Assembly (NCBI GenBank): GCA_964657325.1
Contig: CAZZVE010000010.1
Coordinates: 3,934 to 67,933 of the forward strand
Direction of reading: 5' to 3'
Length of the DNA stretch: 64,000 bases
Source: JBBQVS01 sp964657325
GTDB lineage: Bacteria; Chloroflexota; Ktedonobacteria; Ktedonobacterales; Ktedonobacteraceae
The notes under the pieces are model-generated. The model was not told the origin of the DNA and did not search any database. It worked only from the letters and a program-made list of their open reading frames with translations. Below are positions 9,871 through 18,784 of the stretch, piece after piece. Position 1 is the stretch's first letter, and each line of letters starts with the position of its first letter. The position numbers and the translations under genes were made by a program.

Positions 9871-10566
9871 TTATACTTTCCCTTCCTGCTCAAGCACGTT
9901 CATAACGTGAGCGACAGTCTGTTGAAGATGGTGACGTACGGCATTGGAGGCCCGAACAGGATCGCTTGCTTGGCAAGCCGCAAGAATCTCACGATGCTCC
10001 ATGTCGAGACGCTGCGCATCTCTGGGAACCTCGGCAGCGGCATAAAGATGCAGATAGGCGTTAGAGGCATTCCGCAATTCTCCAATCATTATAAGCAACC
10101 GTGACCGTCCTGAAAGGCTATACAGGCTCATGTGAAACTGATGATTCCGTTCAACATAAAGAACAGCATCACTAGTTGCATGCATCTCGTCGAGAAGAGC
10201 AGCAAGCGGTGGAGCATTCTGAGGCTGAAAGTGTTCAGCAGCTTTCTCAACAGCCAGCATCTCCAGTGCCATACGAATGTCGTAGTGCTCAACAAGGTCT
10301 TGAATGGTTGGCAAGAAAACCATGACTCCTCGATGAGTGTCGATCTGCACCAAGCCCTCCCTTTGAAGCAGTCCAAATGCCTCACGAACGGGAGTTGTAC
10401 TGACCTTAAAGCGTTCGGCTATCTCGACCTGCCGTAACTTCATGCCTGCTGTGAGTTGTCCAGTAGCGATTTCATGTCGAATAGCAGCAGCAACCTGATC
10501 CGCTATCGTGAGTTTTGTGAGTGGGACATTCATGCTACCCTTTCCTGATGATGCAATTGAGTTCAT
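9871..10566 (-). CDS. GntR-family (FadR/FCD) transcriptional regulator
   Basis: 231 aa. N-terminal winged HTH at about residues 20-85 with the GntR signature MKLRQVEIAERFKVSTTPVREAFGLLQREGLV, then the all-helical FCD domain (about 95-225). The FCD metal-site residues are probably the D in YDIRMALE and histidines around HQFHMSLY and MEHREIL. This subfamily usually represses a neighbouring catabolic operon and is released by a carboxylic-acid ligand. It is transcribed away from the FAH/hydroxylase operon at 10715, and a 22-bp palindrome lies between them, so control of that operon is very likely. A later ATG at 10533 is an alternative start. Confidence 0.92.
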   Translation of the reverse strand: MNSIASSGKGSMNVPLTKLTIADQVAAAIRHEIATGQLTAGMKLRQVEIAERFKVSTTPVREAFGLLQREGLVQIDTHRGVMVFLPTIQDLVEHYDIRMALEMLAVEKAAEHFQPQNAPPLAALLDEMHATSDAVLYVERNHQFHMSLYSLSGRSRLLIMIGELRNASNAYLHLYAAAEVPRDAQRLDMEHREILAACQASDPVRASNAVRHHLQQTVAHVMNVLEQEGKV

Positions 10567-10584
10567 AAATCCGTTCTCTCCCTC

Positions 10585-10614
10585 TTGACAAGTGTATTAT
10601 ATATTATGCATAAT
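10585..10614 (+). promoter_or_regulatory. Sigma-70 type promoter of the aromatic operon
   Basis: TTGACA at 10585-10590 is followed, after an 18-bp spacer, by CATAAT at 10609-10614, about 100 bp ahead of the FAH-family gene. The -10 box lies inside the 22-bp palindrome, so a bound regulator would block it. Position and sequence are seen; activity is inferred. Confidence 0.6.
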
Positions 10615-10619
10615 ATATA
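10598..10619. promoter_or_regulatory. 22-bp perfect palindrome, candidate GntR operator
   Basis: A perfect inverted repeat centred on TTATGCATAA and flanked by alternating AT. It lies 32 bp upstream of the GntR start and overlaps the -10 box of the divergent operon. FadR/VanR-type GntR proteins bind short AT-rich palindromes in this position, so this is the natural operator for the regulator at 9871. Confidence 0.65.
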
Positions 10620-10714
10620 GTACTCTGGCAGCCTCTGTCTAGTAGCCGTAGGAAACTATTCAAGAAAATCGGCTTGTGACAAAGAGCAGTGGTTAGAAAG
10701 AAGGAGCGTTTCCA

Positions 10715-11614
10715 ATGATGCTTGTGAGTTACCGAACTCGTGGCTCGAAGGATGCTTGGCGTGTAGGTATTGCTCATAAAGGGACTGTAGTGGATGCAAC
10801 TGCGTCCCCATTGCTTCATGCAGATGGTGCGCTTGAGCAAGAAGACTTCTCCGTTCGTGGAGTGCTTGCGCAGGGTAAACCGTATCTGGAGCAGGTCCTG
10901 GCATGGGCCAAGTCTCAGTTCGAGACCAGGAGTCATCTCTTTCCTCTGGACTCGCTGGAACTTGGTCCACCAGTTCCCGATCCCGACAAAATTATTTGTC
11001 TCGGCGTGAACTACCGTGACCATGCAACTGAAGCACAGCAAGAGCTTCCTGTTGCTCCCATGTTCTTTGCCAAGTTCCGCAATAGTTTAATTGGCCCTAC
11101 CAGTCCTATTCTCTTACCACATGTGAGCAGTCAGATCGATTATGAAGGGGAATTAGCTGTCATCATTGGCACGCGTTGCAAAGAGGTATCTGAGCAGGAG
11201 GCACTCCAATATGTAGCTGGCTACACCATCATGAATGATGTGAGTGCACGCGACGTGCAAATGCAAACGAGTCAGTGGACAGCAGGTAAAGCCTTGGATA
11301 CCTTCGCACCGATGGGACCTGGGATAGTGCTAGCATCTGATATTCCTAACCCTCAAACGCTTGTACTGACCACCAAGGTTAATGGGCAGGTGGTGCAACA
11401 TGATAACACTGCCAATATGATATTTTCCGTAGCGACTGCGATTGCATTCCTCAGTTCCCTCATGACGCTTGAGCCTGGAGATATCATTGCGACAGGCACT
11501 CCATCAGGAGTAGGCTTCAAACGTACTCCTCCCCTCTTTTTGCAAGAAGGGGATGTCACTGAAGTCGAGATCGAAGGTATTGGTCAGCTTCGCAATCCTG
11601 TCATTCGTGCTTAG
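10715..11614 (+). CDS. Fumarylacetoacetate hydrolase (FAH) family protein
   Basis: 299 aa. A short N-terminal region precedes the FAH catalytic domain from about residue 88 (KIICLGVNYRDHATEA). Metal ligands are probably the acidic residues in DYEGELAVIIG and in NDVSARDVQM. GTPSGVGFKR near the C-terminus is a family hallmark. Enzymes of this type cleave C-C bonds of beta-diketo acids or isomerise/decarboxylate ring-cleavage products, using Mg or Mn. Here it is the first gene of a set with a VOC protein and two aromatic hydroxylases, so late steps of meta-cleavage are likely. The family also includes 2,4-diketo-3-deoxy-L-fuconate/rhamnonate hydrolases, which is relevant to the sugar locus downstream. 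RBS AAGGAG is well spaced. Confidence 0.9.
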   Translation: MMLVSYRTRGSKDAWRVGIAHKGTVVDATASPLLHADGALEQEDFSVRGVLAQGKPYLEQVLAWAKSQFETRSHLFPLDSLELGPPVPDPDKIICLGVNYRDHATEAQQELPVAPMFFAKFRNSLIGPTSPILLPHVSSQIDYEGELAVIIGTRCKEVSEQEALQYVAGYTIMNDVSARDVQMQTSQWTAGKALDTFAPMGPGIVLASDIPNPQTLVLTTKVNGQVVQHDNTANMIFSVATAIAFLSSLMTLEPGDIIATGTPSGVGFKRTPPLFLQEGDVTEVEIEGIGQLRNPVIRA

Positions 11615-11727
11615 GAGTAAGCAGGCAAAGATGTGAGAGTATACGTTGTAGAAGCAAAACAAAAAAGAGATGAGTTCGTTCCATTGCAGAAACGGCTTTC
11701 ATCTTAGCAACATCAAAGGAGAAAAGG

Positions 11728-12348
11728 ATGTCACACGTATCTGAGAGCAAGACCATCGTTCGTCCTACCCTGCACCACATCAACCTGAAGACGAAGCGCA
11801 TGCAAGAGATGATTGATTGGTACGCCCTGGTAGTAGGTATGGATTCGGCGTACAGGTTTCCAGGTGGTGCCTGGCTTACTAATGACGAGGCTAACCATCG
11901 TCTCGCCTTACTAACCTCACCACAGTTGAGCGAGGACTCCGACAAGCTGACGCATACAGGTATGCATCATAGTGCCTTCGAGTATCCATCGATGGGGGAC
12001 CTGCTCGATACCTACTCGCGCTTGAAGGCTCTGGGCATTGAGCCGCATGCCAGTCTCGATCATGGAATGACCACCTCATTTTACTACGAAGACCCCGATG
12101 GCAACAGCGTCGAGTTGCAATCTGACAACTTCGGGACATGGCAGGAGTCCAGCGAGTGGATGCGCACTTCGCCCCAGTTTGCAGCAAACCCAATTGGGAT
12201 GCCTGTCGATCCTGAGCAGATGGTGCAAGCACACCATGCGGGAGCCTCGTTTGCAGAACTACATCAGCGTGCCTATGCTGGTGAGTTTAAGCCCTCTAGC
12301 CCTCTGGACTTACATGTGCCACTTGGGGACCCACGCGCTCCGTTGTAA
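11728..12348 (+). CDS. VOC-family protein (extradiol dioxygenase / glyoxalase type)
   Basis: 206 aa, one VOC module of two beta-alpha-beta-beta-beta units plus a C-terminal tail. Likely metal ligands are a His in LHHINLKT, a His in MHHSAFEY and Glu in DGNSVELQ, the usual 2-His-1-Glu set. The pattern YYEDPDGNSVEL is common in extradiol dioxygenases and glyoxalases. In this operon, between an FAH hydrolase and aromatic hydroxylases, ring cleavage of a catechol is the most sensible role. RBS AAAGGAGA precedes the ATG. A degraded copy of its last codons seems to occur near 14196-14218. Confidence 0.82.
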   Translation: MSHVSESKTIVRPTLHHINLKTKRMQEMIDWYALVVGMDSAYRFPGGAWLTNDEANHRLALLTSPQLSEDSDKLTHTGMHHSAFEYPSMGDLLDTYSRLKALGIEPHASLDHGMTTSFYYEDPDGNSVELQSDNFGTWQESSEWMRTSPQFAANPIGMPVDPEQMVQAHHAGASFAELHQRAYAGEFKPSSPLDLHVPLGDPRAPL

Positions 12349-12454
12349 AACTATGTAGGCTCGACTGAATACAAGGTGGCCTGAGCACACAACGCATCAC
12401 GGGTTGTATGCCAAGCTCTCCGCTTCGACAACAAAAGAGACAAGGAGTACAACG

Positions 12455-14062
12455 ATGCAAAACGAAGTGGTTGATGTTGTGATCGTTGGCTACGGGCCAG
12501 TAGGACAGATGGCTGCAATCCTCCTGGGGCAAAAGGGCTATCACGTCCGTGTCTTCGAGCGCTGGCCGCAAATCTATGCCCTACCACGAGCGGTGCATTA
12601 CGATGACGAAATCGCACGCATCTTCCAGACAGCAGGAGTGACTGATCAGGTGCTTAAGGTCGCCGAGGCAGTGCCAGACTTCTATGAGTGGCGCAACAAA
12701 GATGGTGAAGCGCTGCTGCGTCTCGACTGGTCGGGGCGGGGACTTTCAGGATGGTCGGTTGCGAACTTCTTTGCTCAACCGCAACTCCAAGCGGTGCTTG
12801 ACGAGAGAGCGAAGTCATTGCCAACAGTCGAGGTGAACCAGGGATGGGAAGTCCAGCGGATTGCAGAATTCGACGACTATGTTGAAGTGACAGCAGAGCA
12901 GGGGCACGCCAGCCAAGCAGGGGAGTGGGTACCTGAAGAGGGGATACGAACCGTTCGAGCACGCTACCTTATTGGTGCTGATGGTGCCAACAGTGCTGTA
13001 CGTCAACACATGGACACGTCGGTCACCGATCTTGGGTTTGCCTTCGACTGGCTCATTCTGGACATCATTCCGCATGAGCAAAGACCTTGGAGTCCAATGA
13101 ATTGGCAGTTGTGTGACCCAGTGCGTCCAACCACGATCGTTTCTGGCGGCCCAGGTAGACGGCGTTGGGAGTTCATGCGACTGCCAGGAGAGAGTATCGA
13201 GGAACTCAACACGGTTGAGACCGCATGGCGTCTCCTCGATACCTGGGGGATGACCCCAGACAATGCTACGCTTGAGCGTCATGCTGTGTACCGATTCGCA
13301 GCTCGCTGGGCAGACTCCTGGAGGCAGAGACGACTATTGCTTGCAGGTGATGCGGCTCATCTTATGCCACCCTTTGCGGGACAAGGCATGTGCTCAGGGT
13401 TACGAGATACCATGAATCTGACATGGAAGCTGGATCTCGTCCTTTCTGGAAAGGCAACTGAGGCGATCCTGGACACATACGAGTCTGAGCGACTTCTCAA
13501 CGTCCGTCAGTTCATCGACTTCTCTGTTGAGCTGGGAAGCATTATCTGCATCACTGACCCACAAGCAGCAGCCGAGCGAGACAAGCGTATGATCAAATCG
13601 ACGGAAGATCAAACCGCGCCTCCACCAATCCCAAACCCTCCCCATACACTTGGGCCTGGTATTTTGCGCACCAACGATCCACACTCTAGTGTGCTCTTCA
13701 TTCAAGGTCGCGTCGCGTATGCAGGCAAGAGCGGACTTTTCGATGATGTCGTTGGACAGGGCTTTTCTCTTCTTTCACGGGGGGACCTGCCACCAGTACT
13801 TAAAGAAGACCAAAGAGAGTTTTTGGCTTCTATCGGTGCTCATGTCCTACGCCTCGCTCAGACTGAAACAACGAGCGATGATGTCTTTATCGACCTTGAG
13901 GGACGCTACGTGGGCTGGTTCGAGGAGAACGGCTGTGAGGCTGTTCTCGTACGACCGGATTACTACGTCTTCGGTGCCGTACGGAGGATAGAGGAAGTGT
14001 CCAATTTGGTGGCGGATTTACAGGCCCAACTCGCAGGAGTTTCCCTAACAACTAAACATTAA
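12455..14062 (+). CDS. FAD-dependent aromatic hydroxylase (MhpA-like)
   Basis: 535 aa class-A flavoprotein monooxygenase. GYGPVGQ at the N-terminus binds FAD, the DG motif is in GADGANSAVR, and the second FAD motif is GDAAHLMPPFAGQGMCSGLRD. Length and the PPFAGQGMCSG block resemble 3-(3-hydroxyphenyl)propionate hydroxylase (MhpA). It adds a ring hydroxyl with NAD(P)H and O2, giving a catechol-like product for the neighbouring VOC protein. ATG at 12455 follows CAAGGAG; an upstream in-frame ATG at 12404 would add 17 residues that do not fit the Rossmann start. Phenolic substrate not determined. Confidence 0.88.
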   Translation: MQNEVVDVVIVGYGPVGQMAAILLGQKGYHVRVFERWPQIYALPRAVHYDDEIARIFQTAGVTDQVLKVAEAVPDFYEWRNKDGEALLRLDWSGRGLSGWSVANFFAQPQLQAVLDERAKSLPTVEVNQGWEVQRIAEFDDYVEVTAEQGHASQAGEWVPEEGIRTVRARYLIGADGANSAVRQHMDTSVTDLGFAFDWLILDIIPHEQRPWSPMNWQLCDPVRPTTIVSGGPGRRRWEFMRLPGESIEELNTVETAWRLLDTWGMTPDNATLERHAVYRFAARWADSWRQRRLLLAGDAAHLMPPFAGQGMCSGLRDTMNLTWKLDLVLSGKATEAILDTYESERLLNVRQFIDFSVELGSIICITDPQAAAERDKRMIKSTEDQTAPPPIPNPPHTLGPGILRTNDPHSSVLFIQGRVAYAGKSGLFDDVVGQGFSLLSRGDLPPVLKEDQREFLASIGAHVLRLAQTETTSDDVFIDLEGRYVGWFEENGCEAVLVRPDYYVFGAVRRIEEVSNLVADLQAQLAGVSLTTKH

Positions 14063-14254
14063 TGGGATTTGACGCTTACAATCACATCAGCACCATCATA
14101 ATTTTGCACATAGCAAAGAAATTGTAGTTGTGTTCTGCCTTGCGAGGGAGGGAGGGAAAAAGCCCTGACAAATGATGGACTTGCTTGTGATACTTAAGGG
14201 TTCACGCGCTCCATTGTAGTGCTCCCTCATATAAGAAGAAAGTAGTGTTGGAAC

Positions 14255-15889
14255 ATGATGGTGAGAGATACCCCGGACAGAAGGCAAGACATTCCCCAGG
14301 AAACGGCAGTTCTCATCGTCGGGGGCGGCCCTGTCGGGTTGAGTGCAGCAGTTGAGTTGGGGCAAAGGGGCGTGCAGTGCCTGATCGTCGAGCCAAGGGT
14401 AGGTGTTTCACAGCTTAGGCCGCGTGCCAAGACAACGAACGTCCGAACAATGGAACATTTTCGCAGATGGGGACTCGCTGAGCAACTGCGTGAAATAGCC
14501 CCTCTCAAGGTGGACTGGTCGCAGGAGGTCGTCTTCTGCACCACGTTGCTCGGTTACGAAGTGATGCGCTTCACAAATTGTCTTGGACTTTCAACTCAGC
14601 AAACCAATATGTTCGCTGAGTCGGGTCAGCAGATCGCTCAGCCACTGGTCGAGGAGGTATTGCGGGCGGGAGTCGCTGATCTGGAGTCGTGTCACCTTTG
14701 CCTGGGGTGGTCTCTACATACTCTTCAGCAGCGCGACGACAGTGTATTGACGATAATTGTCAACGAGCGGGGCGAGCAACGGCAGGTCAAGGCGTCCTAT
14801 GTGCTAGGCTGTGACGGAGGTCGAAGCACCGTTCGTGCGGCAATCGGAATCCGCTATGTGGGAACCTCGGACCAACGTCCAAATTTTGGCATTGTCTTTC
14901 GAGCACCCGGACTGGCAGAGCGTCAGCAACATGGCCCAGCAGTCCAGTACTGGGTCCTCAATCCGTCCTATCCAGGGGTACTAGGCCGTATGGATATGGA
15001 AGATCGGTGGTGGATCATTGCTAATGGTGTGCCTGCTGAGATCGGTCAAGCCAATCCACATGCCTTGATACACGGTCTCGTCGGGGCCGAGATCGACGCC
15101 GAGGTCCTAGGAACAGACCCTTGGACGGCACGCATGCTGCTGGCTGATCGCTACTGGGACGGACGAGTCTTCCTTGCTGGCGACGCCGCTCATCTGAATC
15201 CACCGTGGGGCGGACATGGTTTTAATACTGGCATCGGCGATGCCGTGAACATCGGCTGGAAGTTAGCAGCAGTGATTGACGGCTGGGGTGGTGATGGTCT
15301 GCTCAAAAGCTATGAGGCTGAGCGACGACCAATCGCCGAGCGAACTATCAGAGAGGCCACGGCAAATATGAGCGTGCTTGCTCCTGAACTCGGCAATCAA
15401 GAGATGGAAGCTGAGGGATTCATCGGCGAACAAGCGCGGCAGGCAGCGGCTCGGACGATCCAAGCTGCGAAAGACAGAGAGTTTCACAGCCTAGGACTCG
15501 TCCTGGGCTACCAGTACGATGCCTCGTCGGTAATCGTTGACGATGGCACACCTCCTCTTCCCGAAGGACAGGACTATAAGCCTACGGCACGGCCGGGATC
15601 GCGGTTGCCGCACTTATGGCTGCCCGATGGGACATCACTGTATGATCGATTGGGAAACGGATTATCGCTCCTTCGGCTCCGCGATGATGCTGATGTAGTA
15701 CCCTTTATAGATATGGCTACGGCTCGTGGAGTGCCACTGACCGTGATCGAGCTGCGAGGTGAGACACTTGAGGAGGTCTACGGTGCCTCGCTTCTCCTTG
15801 TGCGACCTGACCAGCACGTAGCTTGGCGTGGTGCGTCCGTAGATCAGTCAATGGCGGGGGTAATCATCGACCAAATCCGAGGGCTTTGA
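14255..15889 (+). CDS. FAD-dependent aromatic hydroxylase (PheA/TfdB-like)
   Basis: 544 aa, second class-A flavoprotein hydroxylase of the cluster. GGGPVGLSAAVELGQRG is the FAD motif, GCDGGRSTVR the DG motif, and GDAAHLNPPWGGHGFNTGIGDAVN the second FAD motif. The C-terminal thioredoxin-like region (about 440-544) ends in LLVRPDQHVAWRG, typical of phenol hydroxylases of the PheA/TfdB/MhpA superfamily. The two hydroxylases are clearly different proteins, not a recent duplication. A 192-bp gap separates it from the previous gene; the RBS is weak and the ATG at 14258 is an alternative start. It probably belongs to the same transcript. Confidence 0.87.
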   Translation: MMVRDTPDRRQDIPQETAVLIVGGGPVGLSAAVELGQRGVQCLIVEPRVGVSQLRPRAKTTNVRTMEHFRRWGLAEQLREIAPLKVDWSQEVVFCTTLLGYEVMRFTNCLGLSTQQTNMFAESGQQIAQPLVEEVLRAGVADLESCHLCLGWSLHTLQQRDDSVLTIIVNERGEQRQVKASYVLGCDGGRSTVRAAIGIRYVGTSDQRPNFGIVFRAPGLAERQQHGPAVQYWVLNPSYPGVLGRMDMEDRWWIIANGVPAEIGQANPHALIHGLVGAEIDAEVLGTDPWTARMLLADRYWDGRVFLAGDAAHLNPPWGGHGFNTGIGDAVNIGWKLAAVIDGWGGDGLLKSYEAERRPIAERTIREATANMSVLAPELGNQEMEAEGFIGEQARQAAARTIQAAKDREFHSLGLVLGYQYDASSVIVDDGTPPLPEGQDYKPTARPGSRLPHLWLPDGTSLYDRLGNGLSLLRLRDDADVVPFIDMATARGVPLTVIELRGETLEEVYGASLLLVRPDQHVAWRGASVDQSMAGVIIDQIRGL

Positions 15890-15965
15890 GCATTTATAGG
15901 CGACTGTGGCTTCCGTAGAAAATCACGTACCGCCAGTGTTTGAGTTAATAAAGATGGGGTTCCAT

Positions 15966-17249
15966 ATGAAAAACGTTTTCATTCCCTATGGTAGTACAAA
16001 TCTTTCAGTAGAGCTGCCAGACACCACGATGGTGATACATCCGCATTACAGCTCAGCGCTCACCGATGAGCGTGCTGTATTTCAGTCCGCACTTCAAACA
16101 CCCATAGCAAGCACGGCACTTATAGATCGCATAAGACCTCAAGATTACATAGCTATCGTGATTTCTGATATCACACGACCCACACCAAACGAACGCATTA
16201 TACCTTGGCTTCTTGAAATACTTTCCTTCGTGTCACGCTCACATATTGTCATTCTTAACGGTACAGGCTCACATCGCGGTAATTCACACGAAGAGCTTAC
16301 GCGGATGCTAGGACAAGATGTTGTTGATACAGTCGAGGTTGTCAATCACGATGCATTTGATCCCAGTACTCTCATCTATTTAGGGGAAACAGCTTCAAAT
16401 GTTCCAATATGGATTAATCGTCGCTATGTAGAGGCCGATTTTCGTATTGTAACCGGCTTCATAGAACCACATTTCTTTGCTGGCTTTTCTGGTGGCGCAA
16501 AAGGCATTATTCCTGGACTTGGTGGCATCCAAACAATCCAGGCCCTACATAACGCTTCTCTTATTGGGCATCCACGCTCTACATGGGCTGTACTCGAAGG
16601 CAATCCTGTTCAGCAAGGCATTCAGGAGTGCGTAAGCACATGCCCTCCTGAGTTTATGGTGAACGTCACACTCGACCGGGAAAAGCGTATCACAGGTGTC
16701 TATGCTGGTGACTATCTGCAGGCGCATACCGTTGGCTGTGCAGAGATCGCACAATTAGCAACACAAGCGGTTGATGAATTCTTCGATATCGTCATCACGA
16801 GTAACGGTGGCTATCCGCTTGATCAAAATCTCTATCAAACGGTTAAGGGTATGACAGCTGCCGCGCAGATTGTGCGCAAAGGGGGCGCGATCATCACTGT
16901 AGCCGAGTGCCGTGATGGTCTACCAGATCACGGCAACTACAAAACACTGCTTCAAATGCGCGACTCTCCACAAGCTTTACTCGACTTGATTAACGGTCCT
17001 ACCTTTTCTATGCACGACCAATGGCAGGTCCAAAAGCAAGCCATCGTACAACTAGAAGCCGAGGTATATCTACATTCATCCCTACCCGACGAAGTTGTAC
17101 GAATGGCAAAGCTTACTCCCGCCCCAAACTTACAGAACACCATCAACTCTGTACTACAGCAATTCGGCGGCTCAACCGCACGCATCGCTATTTTACCAGA
17201 TGGTCCATTTACCGTTCCCTATGTAGCCGATCATGTTCATGCAGTATAA
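15966..17249 (+). CDS. LarA-type nickel-pincer lactate (2-hydroxyacid) racemase
   Basis: 427 aa LarA/DUF2088 protein. Counting from the ATG at 15966, R71 (SDITRP), H103 (NGTGSHR), H169 and K179 (PHFFAGFSGGAKG) and H195 (ALHN) match, with a constant offset of 4-5, the LarA catalytic or cofactor residues R75, H108, H174, K184 and H200. K184 of LarA carries the nickel-pincer nucleotide. The enzyme should therefore racemise lactate or epimerise another 2-hydroxyacid. No larB, larC or larE cofactor gene lies in the window. A GTG at 15906 is an alternative start, but the ATG follows a GGGG-type site. It is convergent with the AldA-like gene (18 bp apart), which suggests a joint role in lactate handling. 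Confidence 0.87.
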   Translation: MKNVFIPYGSTNLSVELPDTTMVIHPHYSSALTDERAVFQSALQTPIASTALIDRIRPQDYIAIVISDITRPTPNERIIPWLLEILSFVSRSHIVILNGTGSHRGNSHEELTRMLGQDVVDTVEVVNHDAFDPSTLIYLGETASNVPIWINRRYVEADFRIVTGFIEPHFFAGFSGGAKGIIPGLGGIQTIQALHNASLIGHPRSTWAVLEGNPVQQGIQECVSTCPPEFMVNVTLDREKRITGVYAGDYLQAHTVGCAEIAQLATQAVDEFFDIVITSNGGYPLDQNLYQTVKGMTAAAQIVRKGGAIITVAECRDGLPDHGNYKTLLQMRDSPQALLDLINGPTFSMHDQWQVQKQAIVQLEAEVYLHSSLPDEVVRMAKLTPAPNLQNTINSVLQQFGGSTARIAILPDGPFTVPYVADHVHAV

Positions 17250-17266
17250 GTACACCTAGTTACAAA

Positions 17267-18763
17267 CTAGTTGGGATATGGCATGAGGTTCGCTGCTGGT
17301 GTATCACCATAATTAACGTACACAGTCTTTTTACGCAGATAGTGGTCAAAGCCATGTGCGCCATCATCACCACCTTGACCACTCAAACCATATCCAGTGT
17401 GAAAGCCTTGCAATTGCTCTGGTCCAATCTTATTGATATAAATCTCACCAAAACGCACCGCTTGTACGGCTCGCATCATGCGCTGAATGTCTTTTGTAAA
17501 GAGATAGGCAGTGAGTCCATAGCGTGTATCGTTGGCGAGTGCGATAGCCTCCTCAAAATCATCGAAGGGCATAATTGGAGTGATCGGACCAAAAACCTCC
17601 TGTTGCATAATATCCATGTCGTTACGAACATGTGTGAGCACGGTTGGCTCATACCAAAAGCCTTTTTGGAACTGCTCACCCTCTGGACGTTTGCCTCCCA
17701 TGACGAGTTGAGCACCCTGCTCTTGAGCACGTCCCACCATACGCTCAATCTTCTCAAGCTCAATCTGATTAATCTTTGGCCCCAACTCGACTCCGGGTTG
17801 CATCGGGTCGCCGATACGTAGTTTACCTGCCATAGCAACATAGCGTTCGAGAAATTGATCAAAAACACGTCGATGTACATATGTACGTTCGTTACAGGTA
17901 CACACTTGACCACAATTCATAAAACGTGCGGTAACCGCATTGCGAACGGCCGCATCCATCTCCGCGTCATCCATCACGATAAAGGGAGCTTTACCGCCTA
18001 GTTCAAGTGATACTACCGTAATATTGCGTGCCGCCGCTTCAAGTATTTGCCGACCTGCACGAACTGAACCAGTCACAGTAACAAGTTGAGTAATATCATC
18101 ACGCACTAGCGCATCGCCAACAACCGTACCAGCACCTGTCACAACATTGACGACACCGGCAGGGACACCCGCAGCTTCAACAATCTTCGCAAGCACAAGC
18201 GCACTGAGTGGTGTATCTTCGTGAGGTTTGATAACGATAGTGTTGCCAGCCATCAAAGCGGGAGCCACCTTACGCGCGAACAAGGCCGCCGGATAATTCC
18301 AGGGAATAATGCCAACCACCACACCGTAAGGAACACTACGAATCCAGATATCCTCGTTAGGACTATCCGAAGCGATAATCTCGCCAGTAGCAGCACGTGC
18401 AAACGTGGCAAAGTAATCAAAAAACTCGGCGGTTCCGCCAATTTCACCTTGTGCCTCGAATAGCGGCTTGCCCTGCTCTTGCACAACTAAGCGTGCCAGT
18501 CGATCCGCGTCTTCACGAATAAGTGCTGCAATACGCTTGATATATGTGGCTCGCTGCACTCCCGAAAGTGCTGCCCATGCGGGTTGAGCAATCGCTGCTG
18601 CCTCAAGAGCTGCATGAGCGTCTTCACGTGTCCCCTCTGGCACCTCGGCGAATGCTTCACCTGTCGCAGGATTAAGAACAGGTCGCGTCTGTCCACCTGT
18701 CGCATCACGCCATTGTCCACCAATTCTCATCTGATAGTTGTGTAACGTTGTCTGCGTTGACAT
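17267..18763 (-). CDS. Aldehyde dehydrogenase, AldA (lactaldehyde dehydrogenase)-like
   Basis: 498 aa NAD(P)-dependent aldehyde dehydrogenase. Catalytic Glu is in LELGGKAPF and catalytic Cys in NCGQVCTC; IIPWNYP and KPHEDTP are the usual cofactor-site segments. The region FGEIYINKIGPEQLQGFHTGYGLSGQGGDDGAHG closely follows the pattern of E. coli AldA (FGETYINRENFEAMQGFH...GIGGADGKHG), so lactaldehyde or glycolaldehyde is the likely substrate. It is the last gene of a minus-strand operon, starting right after the SDR stop. An ATG at 18781, four bases after that stop, is an alternative start; the one used here follows GAAAGAAG. Confidence 0.9.
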   Translation of the reverse strand: MSTQTTLHNYQMRIGGQWRDATGGQTRPVLNPATGEAFAEVPEGTREDAHAALEAAAIAQPAWAALSGVQRATYIKRIAALIREDADRLARLVVQEQGKPLFEAQGEIGGTAEFFDYFATFARAATGEIIASDSPNEDIWIRSVPYGVVVGIIPWNYPAALFARKVAPALMAGNTIVIKPHEDTPLSALVLAKIVEAAGVPAGVVNVVTGAGTVVGDALVRDDITQLVTVTGSVRAGRQILEAAARNITVVSLELGGKAPFIVMDDAEMDAAVRNAVTARFMNCGQVCTCNERTYVHRRVFDQFLERYVAMAGKLRIGDPMQPGVELGPKINQIELEKIERMVGRAQEQGAQLVMGGKRPEGEQFQKGFWYEPTVLTHVRNDMDIMQQEVFGPITPIMPFDDFEEAIALANDTRYGLTAYLFTKDIQRMMRAVQAVRFGEIYINKIGPEQLQGFHTGYGLSGQGGDDGAHGFDHYLRKKTVYVNYGDTPAANLMPYPN

Positions 18764-18784
18764 GCGAGTCTTCTTTCTCATTTT

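Noticed and set aside
17021..17821. 266-codon plus-strand frame with GTG/ATG start
   Set aside because: It overlaps both the LarA-type gene and the aldehyde dehydrogenase on the opposite strand; Ser/Thr/Cys-rich and unrelated to any family.
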